From Firmicutes bacterium OM04-13BH (lineage in GTDB: Bacteria > Bacillota > Clostridia > Lachnospirales > Lachnospiraceae), in contig QULP01000006.1 in NCBI GenBank assembly GCA_003481745.1, positions 62,001-126,000 of the forward strand: DNA of 64,000 nt, written 5' to 3'. The notes below the pieces were generated by a model. That model ran no database searches. It was not told where the DNA came from and worked only from the letters and a program-made list of their open reading frames with translations. The position numbers were made by a program, and so were the translations under genes. Positions 42,288 to 55,315 of the stretch are shown here, one piece after another (position 1 is the first letter of the stretch; each line of letters opens with the position of its first letter).

Positions 42288-42551
42288 TTATTTTTTTCCT
42301 GTGCTTCTATCATCAGCCAGTTCTAATTCAAACTCCTCTCCAAAAAACTCCTCATATTCTTCTTTGTATTTTTTCCATCTCTCCTTTCGTTCTAACGTTA
42401 TCTTCTTAATCTCCTCCGGGGTGAGACGATTTTCACGCATCGGTTCACCATAACCGTTCGGATAAGGTTCACTATCTGGTAAACTATCTGTATAAGCGCT
42501 ATCTAAGTCTTCTCCTTCTGCATCTAAAATTTCTTCCCAATCAATTCCCAT
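42288..42551 (-). CDS. Small acidic protein following the AAA gene
   Basis: 87 residues, strongly acidic: WEEILDAEGEDLDSAYTDSL at the start and EEYEEFFGEEFELELADD at the end, with a basic helical middle (TPEEIKKITLERKERWKKYK). No recognised family. Ribosome site AAAAGGAG 9 bases before ATG 42551 lies inside the AAA ATPase gene; the two overlap by 28 bases in different frames. Confidence 0.7.
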   Translation of the reverse strand: MGIDWEEILDAEGEDLDSAYTDSLPDSEPYPNGYGEPMRENRLTPEEIKKITLERKERWKKYKEEYEEFFGEEFELELADDRSTGKK

Positions 42552-43267
42552 AACGACTGTCTCCTTTTCGTAAAATCCTCCGTCTTAATTTTGTTTTTAT
42601 ATTCTACGGAAATATCACTTTTGTCAATAGATTTTCCAAATCCAATGGAAGAATTTATCTCTCTTTTTCTTGTGATCAGTGTTTCAAAGCTTCCACAGAA
42701 TACAAAACTGATTTTTGAGGTATCAAACTCCATTGCCACCTTTCCTTTATCTTCCGGAAAGAATACTTTGTTTCCCTCAATCATCTTTAACAGCTCATTC
42801 TTCATTGCAGCACTGTAGTTATTTCCGCCTGAGCCGTACTTTGGTTCACACAGTTTATCGAACTCGTCGATGACGATAATGGCACTTTCCGCCTGTTCCC
42901 GTGACATATTTGCAAAAATGTCACGAAGTTTAAACGCACCGCTCCAGCCTTCCATTGTAAGCATTGTACCATCGACAATTTGGATATTCGGATATAACTG
43001 GCTTAGTACCCTCCAGATTTCGGTTTTTCCGCATCCTGTCGGTCCGGCAAATAATACATTGCGCTTCTTTCCATGCCAGAATTTTGCGACGTCTTCAATA
43101 TCCTTTAACATGCTGTTATAGACTTCATCCGTATAGTTATCATAAAGTCCTGCTTTTGCATCTTTGGTAAATTGAACCGCCGGATTTTCTTTTTGGATGA
43201 TTCCACAACCTCTGATGAGCTCTTCTAAAAAATATTTAACATTGCGGATATAGCTTTCTTCTTTCAT
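42524..43267 (-). CDS. ClpX-like AAA ATPase, apparently shortened
   Basis: 247 residues. Walker A FAGPTGCGKTEIWRVL (about 73), Walker B SAIIVIDEFDKLCEP, sensor 1 region ISFVFCGSFETL, close to ClpX/HslU. The ClpX-type C-terminal helical domain with sensor 2 Arg is missing: after YKNKIKTEDF the frame ends TKRRQSLWELIGKKF-stop, where relatives go on. Either a natural short form or a deletion has joined it to the next gene's ribosome site. There is no zinc domain. Target unknown. Confidence 0.7.
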   Translation of the reverse strand: MKEESYIRNVKYFLEELIRGCGIIQKENPAVQFTKDAKAGLYDNYTDEVYNSMLKDIEDVAKFWHGKKRNVLFAGPTGCGKTEIWRVLSQLYPNIQIVDGTMLTMEGWSGAFKLRDIFANMSREQAESAIIVIDEFDKLCEPKYGSGGNNYSAAMKNELLKMIEGNKVFFPEDKGKVAMEFDTSKISFVFCGSFETLITRKREINSSIGFGKSIDKSDISVEYKNKIKTEDFTKRRQSLWELIGKKF

Positions 43268-43380
43268 TATAACTGACCTCCTGTGCTTTTTTCTGTATTC
43301 TCAAAATTTTCTGTTTCTTTTTGTTCTTCTTGATTTCATTATAAGCACAAGCGCCAAAATTCTCGTAAATTTTACGACAA

Positions 43381-43412
43381 AAAGAGCGCTGTTTTAAACA
43401 AACAACGCCCTC
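43381..43412 (-). terminator. Terminator after XRE/small membrane genes
   Basis: GAGGGCGTTGTTT pairs with AAACAGCGCTC on the minus strand and is followed by TTTTTG. Confidence 0.6.
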
Positions 43413-43521
43413 AAGATTTTTCATTTTTTCGCAAAACCGGTACGACAACTCCACCAACTAACCACAACGGAAGCGCCAGAGATAATAATCCTGAAACTAC
43501 CATTCCAATTAACCCTACCAT
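43411..43521 (-). CDS. Putative 36-aa membrane peptide
   Basis: ATG 43521 lies 3 bases after the XRE stop codon. The peptide is one hydrophobic helix (MVGLIGMVVSGLLSLALPLW) with a basic end (LRKNEKS). There is no clear ribosome site, so it would depend on coupling to the XRE gene. Hydrophobic composition and position are the only support. Confidence 0.35.
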   Translation of the reverse strand: MVGLIGMVVSGLLSLALPLWLVGGVVVPVLRKNEKS

Positions 43522-43524
43522 TTT

Positions 43525-44256
43525 TCAGATTTTCTGTAAAGCTATATCTGTCTCCTGCTCACACAGTGCAATCAATTTCAAATCTTGTTCCAATACTCCA
43601 TTCAATTGCATTCTGACTTCATCCGAAAATTCACTCCAGCATTTATTAATTTCTTCCGCATAATACAGATTTTCATGCAAAATAATCAAAGGAGAATACC
43701 CAAACAGTGTATACAAAGAATTTAAAATCACAGCATCCGGCTCTGCTTCCATTCGTTCCAGACGCTGGTAACGTTTGATATTAATATCCAGCCGTTCCGC
43801 CATTTTCATTTGTGTCAAATCTTCTATTTTTCGGATACTTCTCCAGATATTTCTATGTTGTTCTTTTTCTTCAGCAAGCCGGATATACTTCCACACTCTC
43901 TGATTTGCCTCTTTCCAGTTTTCTCCGTGCATCAGCATAATTCCCTGTCTGGTCAGCCAGAATAATGCCTTCATTAATTCTATTTTTCCATCCGAAGTCC
44001 TGCACCGTTTCATACAGTCCTCCACGATTCCTGTTTTATAATGCACACCGGTAACCAGATAATTGACATCTCCTCCAGCCTTTTCAAACTTCTTCAAACT
44101 GCTGTATGAAATATATTTTGTTCCACTTTCCAGTTTACTGTAGTGGCTTTGATTCACACCAAATTCTCTGCTCATTTCTGCCTGACTTTTGCCAAGCTGC
44201 TGGCGATAAGACACCAGTCTTTGAGATATACTATTGTGCTCCAACGTTATAAACAT
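43525..44256 (-). CDS. XRE-family regulator with two HTH domains
   Basis: 243 residues. First Cro/CI domain ISQRLVSYRQQLGKSQAEMSREFGVNQSHYSKLESGTKYISY (about 10-50); second, WRSIRKIEDLTQMKMAERLDINIKRYQRLERMEAEPDAVIL (about 138-180); helical remainder. Function unknown; possibly controls the AAA/acidic gene pair 250 bases downstream, although a terminator lies between. Confidence 0.75.
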   Translation of the reverse strand: MFITLEHNSISQRLVSYRQQLGKSQAEMSREFGVNQSHYSKLESGTKYISYSSLKKFEKAGGDVNYLVTGVHYKTGIVEDCMKRCRTSDGKIELMKALFWLTRQGIMLMHGENWKEANQRVWKYIRLAEEKEQHRNIWRSIRKIEDLTQMKMAERLDINIKRYQRLERMEAEPDAVILNSLYTLFGYSPLIILHENLYYAEEINKCWSEFSDEVRMQLNGVLEQDLKLIALCEQETDIALQKI

Positions 44257-44350
44257 TCTCCAATAATTTCCAATTTTTACTATATTGTAGAATGTTTTTC
44301 TTGTCCTCCTGTATACCCATTTGTGAATATTTGTCGAATTTTGGCAATAA

Positions 44351-44385
44351 AAATGGGAAAAGGCAAAACCCTTTTCCCAAAAAAT
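44351..44385 (-). terminator. Terminator of the GH3 gene
   Basis: TGGGAAAAGGGTTTTGCCTTTTCCCA stem on the minus strand, followed by TTTTTAT, 3 bases after the stop codon. Confidence 0.85.
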
Positions 44386-44387
44386 AT

Positions 44388-46658
44388 TTATTTTACTGCT
44401 TCTTTTAACTTTTTAATTAATTCCTGCACTTCTTCCGTACTGATTCCGGCAAAACTTCTCAAAGCACGAAGTGGAGAATTTTCCATCATCTTAATCATCA
44501 TCTCTTGAGAAATTGCTTCGCTTGCCGCACTGCCTTCTTCTCCACCACCGATGTTTGCCATCATCTGGTCTACTAAATCTTTCATGACTTCTTTTGCTTT
44601 TTCATTTTCCATCAATTCAGAAATAGTCGTGTTTGTATGAATTTCCATCGGAATCTTCATTGTAGATTCAAGTTCTACTGTTTTGGTTAATCGAATGTCT
44701 CTGGAAGAACTTCCGATTAAGATTTCATAAGTTCCGCTTCCCGCATACCAGTCATTTACTTTTGTATTATACCATGCAAAACTTCGTTTATTAAGTTCCA
44801 TTGTCACAGTCTTTTCTTCCTGTGGCTGTAATTCTACTTTCACAAAGTTTTTCAGTTCATTTACCGGACGCATGACTGCATTTGTTTTATCAGAAACATA
44901 GAGCTGTACCACTTCTTTTCCTGCCATTTTTCCGGTATTTTTTACCTTTACACTAACCTGAAGGGTTTCCATATCTTTGATTTTTTCTTTTGAAAGCTGT
45001 AAATCACTGTATTCAAATGTGGTGTAACTTAAACCATATCCAAATGGATATCGAACCGGCATTTTTTTCATATCATAATAGCGGTATCCGACAAATACGC
45101 CTTCTTTATATTCCACTTTTTGTCCATCTCCTGGGAAATTTAAGTAAGATGGATTGTCTTCTAAATGATATGGAATGGTTTCTGCCAGTTTTCCGGATGG
45201 ATTCACTTTACCAAATAAGATATCTGCTTCTGCTTCGCCAACTGCCTGTCCACAAAGATACGCTTCTAAGATTGCACTTACGTCATCTGCCCACGGCATT
45301 TCCACCGGTGAACCGTTATGCAGTACAACTACAACACTTTTCTGTACTTTTAAGATTTCCTGAATCAGATAATTCTGACAGTCTGGCATTCCCATATGTT
45401 CTCTGTCATATCCTTCGGATTCAAAGGCATCCGGAAGTCCTGCAAAAATAACTGCAACATCTGCATTTTTTGCAGTTTCCACAGCTTCTTTTACCATCGC
45501 TTCGTCAATTTTATCTTCTTTTACATCATACCCCTGTGCATAAGCAACTTCCGTATACGCTTTTACCGCATCCAGTGCACTTTCTACTTTAAAAGAATTA
45601 ATATGGGAACTTCCGCCACCCTGGAATCTTGGTTTTTCTGCAAATTTACCAATAAAAGCAATCTTCTGCTCACCGGCTTTAAGTGGCAGGATTCCGTCAT
45701 TTTTAAGCAGAACCATTGATTCTTCCGCAATTTTCTTTGCGATTTGATGGTCCGCTTCTAAATCAAATCTGCCTTCCTGACGATTATCTGTATATTTAAA
45801 AATAATATTTAAAATACGTTCTACTGCGGTATCAAGCACACTTTCTTCTAATGTTCCGTCTTTGACCGCTGATACGATTTCTGCATCGGTATATCCACCG
45901 CTTCCCGGCATTTCCAAATCCAGACCGGCTTTTAATCCTTTCACACGTTCATTAACCGCACCCCAGTCAGACATGACATAACCTTCAAATCCCCACTCAT
46001 CTCTTAAAATTTCTGTGAGCAGTTTATGATTTTCGGATGCAAATTCGCCATTAATTTTATTATAAGAGCACATCACGGTGTCCGGTTTGCCTTCTTTAAT
46101 CGCAGTTTCAAATGCCCCTAAATAGATTTCACGAAACGTACGCTCATCAATTTCCGAAGAACAGGACATTCTTCTATATTCCTGATTGTTTGCTGCGAAA
46201 TGCTTAATCGAAGTACCGATGTTTTTAGACTGTACTCCTTTGATGTGTGCCCCTGCCATCTCGGATGCAAGATACGGGTCTTCCGAGAAATATTCAAAAT
46301 TTCTTCCACACAGCGGAGAACGTTTGATATTAACTGCCGGACCTAAAATAACAGAAAGGTTCTGTGCCTGACACTCATCACCTAAGGTCTCTCCCAATTT
46401 GTATAATAAGTCTCGGTCAAATGAGCAGGCTGTCGCACACGCAGTTGGAAAGCACACTGCTTTAATACTATCATTTGCTCCAAGATGGTCTGCCTCCTGA
46501 TCCTGTTTTCTTAACCCGTGAGGACCGTCACTTACCATCACACTCGGGATTCCAAGACGCTCTACACTCTTTAAATGCCAGAAATCTTCTCCGGAACACA
46601 TTCCGGCTTTTTCTTCTAACGTCATCTGTTTTACAATTGCTTTAATATCACGCTTCAT
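44388..46658 (-). CDS. GH3 beta-glucosidase, cytoplasmic
   Basis: 756 residues from ATG 46658 (AAGGGG upstream). GH3 N-terminal barrel with the nucleophile Asp in GYVMSDWGAVNER (about 226) and the substrate loop VSDGPHGLRKQ. The GH3 C-terminal alpha/beta domain carries DVAVIFAGLPDAFESEGYDREHM, and a fibronectin-III-like domain (about 560-640) is followed by a helical tail with a GGGEEGSAAS linker. No signal peptide, so it acts inside on imported beta-glucosides. The frame is open 32 codons more upstream without a ribosome site. Confidence 0.92.
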   Translation of the reverse strand: MKRDIKAIVKQMTLEEKAGMCSGEDFWHLKSVERLGIPSVMVSDGPHGLRKQDQEADHLGANDSIKAVCFPTACATACSFDRDLLYKLGETLGDECQAQNLSVILGPAVNIKRSPLCGRNFEYFSEDPYLASEMAGAHIKGVQSKNIGTSIKHFAANNQEYRRMSCSSEIDERTFREIYLGAFETAIKEGKPDTVMCSYNKINGEFASENHKLLTEILRDEWGFEGYVMSDWGAVNERVKGLKAGLDLEMPGSGGYTDAEIVSAVKDGTLEESVLDTAVERILNIIFKYTDNRQEGRFDLEADHQIAKKIAEESMVLLKNDGILPLKAGEQKIAFIGKFAEKPRFQGGGSSHINSFKVESALDAVKAYTEVAYAQGYDVKEDKIDEAMVKEAVETAKNADVAVIFAGLPDAFESEGYDREHMGMPDCQNYLIQEILKVQKSVVVVLHNGSPVEMPWADDVSAILEAYLCGQAVGEAEADILFGKVNPSGKLAETIPYHLEDNPSYLNFPGDGQKVEYKEGVFVGYRYYDMKKMPVRYPFGYGLSYTTFEYSDLQLSKEKIKDMETLQVSVKVKNTGKMAGKEVVQLYVSDKTNAVMRPVNELKNFVKVELQPQEEKTVTMELNKRSFAWYNTKVNDWYAGSGTYEILIGSSSRDIRLTKTVELESTMKIPMEIHTNTTISELMENEKAKEVMKDLVDQMMANIGGGEEGSAASEAISQEMMIKMMENSPLRALRSFAGISTEEVQELIKKLKEAVK

Positions 46659-46785
46659 TAAAAAATAATTCCCCTTTCTACGTTGGTTTTCTACTTTAAA
46701 CTTTATCACATCTGAACCGTTCTGAATATCAAAATTTCTATTTTTTTTATACAATTATCGTATCTTTATCTATCCAATATGTATA

Positions 46786-46823
46786 GAAAAAGAAGTCACG
46801 GCAATTGCCATGGCTTCTTTTTC
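46786..46823 (-). terminator. Terminator of the ATPase operon
   Basis: AAAGAAGCCATGGC/GCCGTGACTTCTTT stem on the minus strand with T-run, 16 bases after the ntpD stop. Confidence 0.85.
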
Positions 46824-46838
46824 TCTTTTCGCTTTTAC

Positions 46839-47528
46839 TTATTCTTCCATATTTGCGTAAGCACGCTCTCTGTCTTTTTCTTTAAACTTATGAGCATCCT
46901 CAAGCATCATATCTTTTACTTTCATCAGACGAATCTGGGTACTTCTCTCATTTTCATCCAATTTCATAGTAATATATTTAATATTATTCTGTGCTTCCGG
47001 AATAATTACATGTTCCAGAGCGTTTACTCTACGACGGGTCTTTTCGATTTCCGCAGCCATCAGCTGACAGGATTTCTCCACTTCAGCCAGGCGCAGCATA
47101 TCCGGCAAAATATCTGCCAGTGATTTTACCGCACCATCCAAATCTCCGGAAGTAAATGCAAAACCGTAAGAATAAATATCATTTGCATCAGCAGTTCTTG
47201 TCTGTGACTGGAATACCGGAATATCAACGCTCATTACGTTTTTCTTTCCCGCTTCCAGATAAACTTCCTGCTTTGGTGCCATCAGCGCAGTATTTAAAAT
47301 CTGTTCTGACATTCCGGCTTTTGCAATGACAAAGTTCTTATTTGCATTTGCGATTCCCTCTTCTACTTTTAAACGCAGAGCCATATTTTCCCTTGCCAGG
47401 TCAAGGAACTGACGCATCAGTTCATCACGTTTATCCTTTAAAAGTTTATGTCCTTTTACGGCAGTGACTAATTTTTTCTTCTGCTTGTTCAGCTCCATTC
47501 TGGTTGGATTTATCTGGGTAGATGCCAA
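46839..47528 (-). CDS. ntpD: V/A-type ATPase subunit D
   Basis: 229 residues. Central-shaft subunit: two long helices (PTRMELNKQKKKLVTAVKGHKLLKDKRDELMRQF and RVNALEHVIIPEAQNNIKYITMKLDENE) forming the coiled coil that turns inside the A3B3 head. The start is read as TTG 47528, since MASTQINPTR is the family's N-terminus and GAGGTG stands 7 bases before. Last gene of the operon. Confidence 0.93.
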   Translation of the reverse strand: MASTQINPTRMELNKQKKKLVTAVKGHKLLKDKRDELMRQFLDLARENMALRLKVEEGIANANKNFVIAKAGMSEQILNTALMAPKQEVYLEAGKKNVMSVDIPVFQSQTRTADANDIYSYGFAFTSGDLDGAVKSLADILPDMLRLAEVEKSCQLMAAEIEKTRRRVNALEHVIIPEAQNNIKYITMKLDENERSTQIRLMKVKDMMLEDAHKFKEKDRERAYANMEE

Positions 47529-47543
47529 ATCCAATCACCTCTT

Positions 47544-48917
47544 TCAACATTTGCCGTAATATTCGTCCAGATACTTGTCATCGATACGTTTCAGTTCACT
47601 TCTAGGCAGTAAGGAAAGCAATTTCCAGCCGATACGAAGAGTTTCTTCGATATCACGGTTTGCATTATATCCCTGTGAAACATATTCCTGTTCAAATGCA
47701 TCTGCAAATTTTGCATAAATTAAGTCGATATCTGAAAGTGCTGCTTCACCAAGAATAGTCATCAGCTCTTTCGCATCTTTACCACGCGCATAAGCTGCAA
47801 ATAACTGATTCATTGTATTTGCATGGTCTGCACGGGTTTTACCTTCACCAATACCTTTATCTTTCAGACGAGACAGAGATGGTAATACATCGATTGGCGG
47901 TGTTACACCTTTTCTGTAAAGTTCACGGCTTAAGATAATCTGACCTTCTGTGATGTATCCGGTAAGGTCAGGGATTGGATGAGTTTTATCATCTTCAGGC
48001 ATGGTCAGAATCGGAATCATAGTAATAGAACCATTACTTCCTCTCTTACGTCCTGCTCTTTCATACATTGTTGCAAGGTCTGTATACATGTAACCCGGAT
48101 AACCACGACGTCCCGGAACTTCTTTACGTGCGGCGGATACCTCACGAAGTGCATCGGCGTAGTTTGTGATATCAGTCAGAATAACCAGTACGTGCATATC
48201 TTTTTCAAATGCAAGATATTCTGCTGCGGTTAATGCCATCTTCGGTGTTGCAATACGCTCTACCGCAGGGTCATTTGCAAGGTTGATAAACAGAACAGTT
48301 CTGTCAATCGCTCCTGTTTCTTTAAAGCTTTCAATAAAGAAGTTAGATTCCTCGAATGTGATACCCATTGCAGCAAATACAACGGCAAAGTTTTCACCTG
48401 TTCCACGAACTTTTGCCTGTCTTGCTATCTGTGCTGCCAGCTGTGCATGCGGCAGACCGGATGCTGAGAAGATTGGAAGTTTCTGTCCACGAACCAGTGT
48501 GTTCAGTCCGTCAATTGCGGATACACCTGTCTGAATAAACTCTTCCGGATACATTCTGGCTGCCGGATTCATTGGCAGACCATTGATATCTCTTCTCTCT
48601 TCCGGGAGAATTTCCGGACCATCATCAATCGGACGTCCCAGACCGTCAAAGACACGCCCCAGCATATCTTCTGATACACCAAGTTCCATGCTTCGTCCAA
48701 GGAAACGTACTTTACTATTTGACAGGTTGATACCTGTTGAACTTTCAAATAACTGTACTAAAGCGTCCGTTCCGTTAATTTCCAGAACTTTACAACGTCT
48801 TGTTTCTCCACTTGCCAGCTCGATTTCTCCCAGCTCGTCATAGTGTACATTTTCAACACCACGTACTAACATCAGAGGTCCGGCAACTTCCTGTATGGTT
48901 CTATACTCTTTCGGCAT
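47544..48917 (-). CDS. ntpB: V/A-type ATPase subunit B
   Basis: 457 residues, full length. Non-catalytic nucleotide subunit: [28 protein letters not shown] replaces the P-loop, and [47 protein letters not shown] is the conserved Arg-finger region. It alternates with subunit A in the head. It starts one base after the subunit A stop. Confidence 0.97.
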   Translation of the reverse strand: MPKEYRTIQEVAGPLMLVRGVENVHYDELGEIELASGETRRCKVLEINGTDALVQLFESSTGINLSNSKVRFLGRSMELGVSEDMLGRVFDGLGRPIDDGPEILPEERRDINGLPMNPAARMYPEEFIQTGVSAIDGLNTLVRGQKLPIFSASGLPHAQLAAQIARQAKVRGTGENFAVVFAAMGITFEESNFFIESFKETGAIDRTVLFINLANDPAVERIATPKMALTAAEYLAFEKDMHVLVILTDITNYADALREVSAARKEVPGRRGYPGYMYTDLATMYERAGRKRGSNGSITMIPILTMPEDDKTHPIPDLTGYITEGQIILSRELYRKGVTPPIDVLPSLSRLKDKGIGEGKTRADHANTMNQLFAAYARGKDAKELMTILGEAALSDIDLIYAKFADAFEQEYVSQGYNANRDIEETLRIGWKLLSLLPRSELKRIDDKYLDEYYGKC

Positions 48918-48918
48918 T

Positions 48919-50685
48919 TTAGAAGTCCCCCTTTCCTAATACATTCGCAATTTCTGATGCCAGTTCTTTTTCAATGCGGTCGTATTCTTCATCTAATTTA
49001 TCTTCTGTCACATATTTGAAACGTCCGATTTTTTCACGAACTTCCATTTTAAGCAGTCCCTGAATGGAAGCACCTTTTTCCAATGCTTCTTTGGACTGTT
49101 CATAGAATGCTACAACCAGCTGCATCAAAAGATGCTGTTTTTTCAGTGAACTGTAGGTATCTACTTCGTGGAAGGAGTTCTGATGTAAGAAGTCCTCACG
49201 AATAGAGCGAGCTGCTTCCATTTTCAGACGGTCGCCTGCAGAAAGGGCATCCATACCTACCATCTTAACGATTTCTTCCAGTTCTGCCTCATCCTGAAGC
49301 AGACCCATTAATTTCTGACGGTTTTCCATCCAATCCGATGCAACCTGTGTATTAAACCAATCTTCCATATTGTCAAGATACAGAGAATAACTGGTCAACC
49401 AGTTGATTGCCGGGAAGTGACGTTTGTAAGCCAGCGCAGAATCCAGACCCCAGAATACTTTTACAATACGCAGGGTTGCCTGGGAAACCGGCTCGGAAAT
49501 ATCACCACCTGGAGGAGATACGGCACCGATAACAGAAAGTGCTCCTTCTCTCTTATCTTTTCCAAGAGAAATTACATGTCCGGCTCTTTCATAGAACTGT
49601 GCCAGACGGGAACCAAGATATGCCGGATAACCTTCTTCACCTGGCATTTCCTCCAGACGTCCTGACATTTCACGAAGTGCCTCTGCCCAACGTGAGGTGG
49701 AGTCTGCCATCAGCGCTACGGAATATCCCATATCACGGAAATATTCTGCAATTGTAATACCGGTATAAATAGAAGCTTCTCGGGCTGCAACCGGCATATC
49801 GGAAGTATTTGCAATCAGAACGGTTCTTTCCATCAGAGACTGACCTGTTTTCGGATCCTTCAGTTCCGGAAACTCGTTTAATACGTCTGTCATCTCATTT
49901 CCACGTTCTCCACATCCGATGTAAACAACGATATCTGCATCGGCCCATTTTGCAAGCTGATGCTGGATTACGGTTTTTCCACTACCGAATGGTCCAGGAA
50001 CTGCGGCAACACCACCTTTTGCAATTGGGAAGAAAGTATCAACAACTCGCTGTCCTGTTACAAGCGGCATTTCCGGAGGAAGTTTTTTCAGATATGGACG
50101 TCCACGACGAACCGGCCATTTCTGCATCATTGTAAGTTCTTCTTCTCCGTTTTCGGTTTCGATTACAGCAACCACTTCTTCTACTGTAAATTCACCGGCT
50201 TTAATTTTTTTTACTTTACCTTTGATTCCGTAAGGAACCATGATTTTATGATTTACTACAATTGTTTCCTGAACAGTACCGAGAATATCTCCGGCTTCTA
50301 CTTCATCACCTGCTTTTACAACTGGTTCAAAGTTCCATTTGATATCTCTTTTCAGAGAAGGAACTTCAACACCTCTTTTTAAGTTAGTTCCGGAAACTTT
50401 CATGATATCATCAAGTGGACGCTGGATTCCATCATAAATACTGGTAATCAGACCAGGTCCAAGTTCTACGGAAAGAGGTGCATCTGTAGATTCTACCGGT
50501 TCTCCAGGTCCGAGGCCTGATGTCTCCTCGTAAACCTGAACACTGGCTTCATCACCATGCATCTCGATGATCTCACCAATCAGACGCTGGTTACTTACAC
50601 GAACCACGTCGTACATATTTGCATCGCGCATTCCCTCTGCAATAACCAGCGGTCCTGCAACTTTTTTAATCGTACCTTTGCTCAT
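48919..50685 (-). CDS. ntpA: V/A-type ATPase catalytic subunit A
   Basis: 588 residues. Walker A is [17 protein letters not shown] (about 232), catalytic Glu in [15 protein letters not shown], and [47 protein letters not shown] is the conserved stretch. The bulge domain typical of V/A-type A subunits is at about 110-180. It hydrolyses or makes ATP in the head complex. Confidence 0.97.
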   Translation of the reverse strand: MSKGTIKKVAGPLVIAEGMRDANMYDVVRVSNQRLIGEIIEMHGDEASVQVYEETSGLGPGEPVESTDAPLSVELGPGLITSIYDGIQRPLDDIMKVSGTNLKRGVEVPSLKRDIKWNFEPVVKAGDEVEAGDILGTVQETIVVNHKIMVPYGIKGKVKKIKAGEFTVEEVVAVIETENGEEELTMMQKWPVRRGRPYLKKLPPEMPLVTGQRVVDTFFPIAKGGVAAVPGPFGSGKTVIQHQLAKWADADIVVYIGCGERGNEMTDVLNEFPELKDPKTGQSLMERTVLIANTSDMPVAAREASIYTGITIAEYFRDMGYSVALMADSTSRWAEALREMSGRLEEMPGEEGYPAYLGSRLAQFYERAGHVISLGKDKREGALSVIGAVSPPGGDISEPVSQATLRIVKVFWGLDSALAYKRHFPAINWLTSYSLYLDNMEDWFNTQVASDWMENRQKLMGLLQDEAELEEIVKMVGMDALSAGDRLKMEAARSIREDFLHQNSFHEVDTYSSLKKQHLLMQLVVAFYEQSKEALEKGASIQGLLKMEVREKIGRFKYVTEDKLDEEYDRIEKELASEIANVLGKGDF

Positions 50686-50738
50686 GGGAACGAATCACCT
50701 GCTTTCTAAAATATTCGTATCGTGACTTTAATTAATCA

Positions 50739-51062
50739 TCACGTTTCACTTCCAAAAAGGATATCCGAGCCAACAGCCTGCTCTACGGATTTCTTCACGC
50801 CTTCCACACCATCGCCTGTATTACCGGAAACTCCCGGAATACGGATAACAGCAGGGAAAAGCTGCTCCTGAAATTTTTCGATTATTTTTTCACACTCTGC
50901 AGCCATCGCTTCTGTAATATAAATAATTCCATATTCATTTGCTGCAAGTGTCTCTAATTTTTCTTCGGCCTCTTTTCGGGATGTTACCGGAAACGTGTCA
51001 AGACCCAGCGCCGCAAAGCCAAAAATGCTGTCATAATCACCTACTACCGCAATCTTATACAT
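50739..51062 (-). CDS. ntpF: V/A-type ATPase subunit F
   Basis: 107 residues. MYKIAVVGDYDSIFGFAALGLDTFPV followed by YGIIYITEAMAAECEKIIEKF and PAVIRIPGVSG is the Rossmann-like F subunit (NtpG in the E. hirae naming), part of the central shaft. Overlaps the subunit C stop by 8 bases. Confidence 0.93.
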   Translation of the reverse strand: MYKIAVVGDYDSIFGFAALGLDTFPVTSRKEAEEKLETLAANEYGIIYITEAMAAECEKIIEKFQEQLFPAVIRIPGVSGNTGDGVEGVKKSVEQAVGSDILFGSET

Positions 51063-52032
51063 ACATTTCCCTTACCCTTTCCCGAATAGAATCATCCGAC
51101 AGTCCGCTGCGCTTACCGGACACAATGATTCGTACCGTTTTTATTTCATTTTCCCTTGCCAGCACATAAGCTACCAAAGGACCTACCGAAAACGACTGAT
51201 ATTTCTGAGGTTGCATGGTCTGCATCATTCGGTTGTCACACCAACGTTCAAATGCGGAAGCTGATTCTGCAATCGCTCTTCCACCTTCTGCATACTCTGT
51301 CTGGGAAAGATAATCTACAATTGCATCCATTCCACTGACTGCTGCTTTTGCAAGCTGGGTTACACTTAATGATTCACATTCCGCCATCGCACGCTTCATA
51401 AATTCCATAGATTTTGCGGTTTTCTGTGCACGCACGGCAATCTTAATATCGGCAATGGCAACTGTCGATTCAGCATACTCTTTAATAATGCTGTCCTTTG
51501 CCTCTTTTCCTGCCTGATAAACAGCTTCGAGCTGTGCCTTGTCTATGATGATATCACAAAGCTGCCCGTCTCTGGTATGAAGCAGTGCCTCATAAGCTTC
51601 TTTTGCCGCTTCTGACATTATCTTTGGAAGTCTGGAAAAATCTTTGCTTCTTACAATCTCAAGCATCTCATCCGGACTGATGGAAGTATCTTCATAATAA
51701 ATATTTAAATGCTTTCCACTTTCAGATGTACACGCATCTTTAATTGCAGCTTTTAAATTGTGAAACAGATTCGGATAAGACAATACATCAAATATTGACA
51801 TATCCACCCCTAAATCACGGATTGTCTCCCAGATTTTTTCCTGCTCCCTGCTTAATATCGCCTCTGCATTTTCCGGTGTATCGGCATCTCCCCAACCTTT
51901 TTCCTGAAGCAACTGCAGGCACTGCACATCTGTCTGGCATGCCATCAGCTGTTCAATCACCGCTGAATTTAATAAAGATGTCTCTAACGCACGGATTCGC
52001 GCAACCGCATAAGTGTATTTTGTATCAATCAA
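51055..52032 (-). CDS. ntpC: V/A-type ATPase subunit C
   Basis: 325 residues, helical throughout. MIDTKYTYAVARIRALETSLLNSAVIEQLM and FERWCDNRMMQTMQPQKYQSFSVGPLVAYVLARENEIKTVRIIVSGKR are the family's ends. It is the socket that links the shaft to the membrane rotor. Starts at TTG 52032 behind AGGAGG. Confidence 0.93.
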   Translation of the reverse strand: MIDTKYTYAVARIRALETSLLNSAVIEQLMACQTDVQCLQLLQEKGWGDADTPENAEAILSREQEKIWETIRDLGVDMSIFDVLSYPNLFHNLKAAIKDACTSESGKHLNIYYEDTSISPDEMLEIVRSKDFSRLPKIMSEAAKEAYEALLHTRDGQLCDIIIDKAQLEAVYQAGKEAKDSIIKEYAESTVAIADIKIAVRAQKTAKSMEFMKRAMAECESLSVTQLAKAAVSGMDAIVDYLSQTEYAEGGRAIAESASAFERWCDNRMMQTMQPQKYQSFSVGPLVAYVLARENEIKTVRIIVSGKRSGLSDDSIRERVREMYV

Positions 52033-52061
52033 AACAGTTTCCTCCTTTTTGCGGTTATCGC

Positions 52062-52658
52062 TTATGAAAATAATAATACATGAACTTTATCGGAAAGTTC
52101 ACCTTTCTTGGAATCGAACATTGCCTTAAACGTACAGTTTTCTTCGATTCCGCCATATAAAAGAACAAAACCGCCGCGGATAGTATCATTTCCCTCTTTT
52201 AACAGAGTCAGTTTTCCGCCTTTTTTGGCTGCAATGTCCATAATTTCGCTTTCAAAATTTTCCGGCATTCTCTTTAAATCATTGGAAGAGAAGCAGATGC
52301 TTCCCTCCTGTGGCAGAACGAATTTTTTCAGCATTTTGCGGATAAATTCAAAATAAGATTTATCATCTAACACCAACAGTGCTTCATAAACGTCATCGAG
52401 AATCTTTGCAATCACTTCCTGTTTTGCCTGAAGAATTGCTTTTCTTTTCTGCAGGTCACGGGAAGATGCTGCTCTTTCTTTTACCGCTTCGAGTTCCGCC
52501 TCTGATTTTTTGGAGATACGCCCACATTCTGCCTCAGCATTTTCTTTTGCTGTCTGCATTACTTTTTCTGCATCCTGCTTCGCTTCATCCAAAATTTTCT
52601 TTGCACTTAGCTCTGCTTCGTTCAGAATCTGGCTTTTCATTTTTTCTAATCCAGTCAT
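52062..52658 (-). CDS. ntpE: V/A-type ATPase subunit E
   Basis: 198 residues. N-terminal Lys/Glu coiled coil (AELSAKKILDEAKQDAEKVMQTAKENAEAE) and C-terminal globular part ending with GGFVLLYGGIEENCTFKAMFDSKKGELSDKVHVLLF. Peripheral stator stalk, pairing with the coiled-coil subunit G/H encoded by the first gene. Confidence 0.93.
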   Translation of the reverse strand: MTGLEKMKSQILNEAELSAKKILDEAKQDAEKVMQTAKENAEAECGRISKKSEAELEAVKERAASSRDLQKRKAILQAKQEVIAKILDDVYEALLVLDDKSYFEFIRKMLKKFVLPQEGSICFSSNDLKRMPENFESEIMDIAAKKGGKLTLLKEGNDTIRGGFVLLYGGIEENCTFKAMFDSKKGELSDKVHVLLFS

Positions 52659-52723
52659 TCCTGCGCTCTCCTTTGCTCTTTTTCTTTCCTGTTTCTATTT
52701 TTCGCCCTATAAGTCCTGTAAAA

Positions 52724-55233
<2,510 letters not shown>

Positions 55234-55315
55234 GTTCGCATCCCTCCTTTTTTGTTTTGTTAAACTTTAAGCGGATATTTTTTATTTCTACCGCTTCTTC
55301 CGGTGCATTTTGCAC

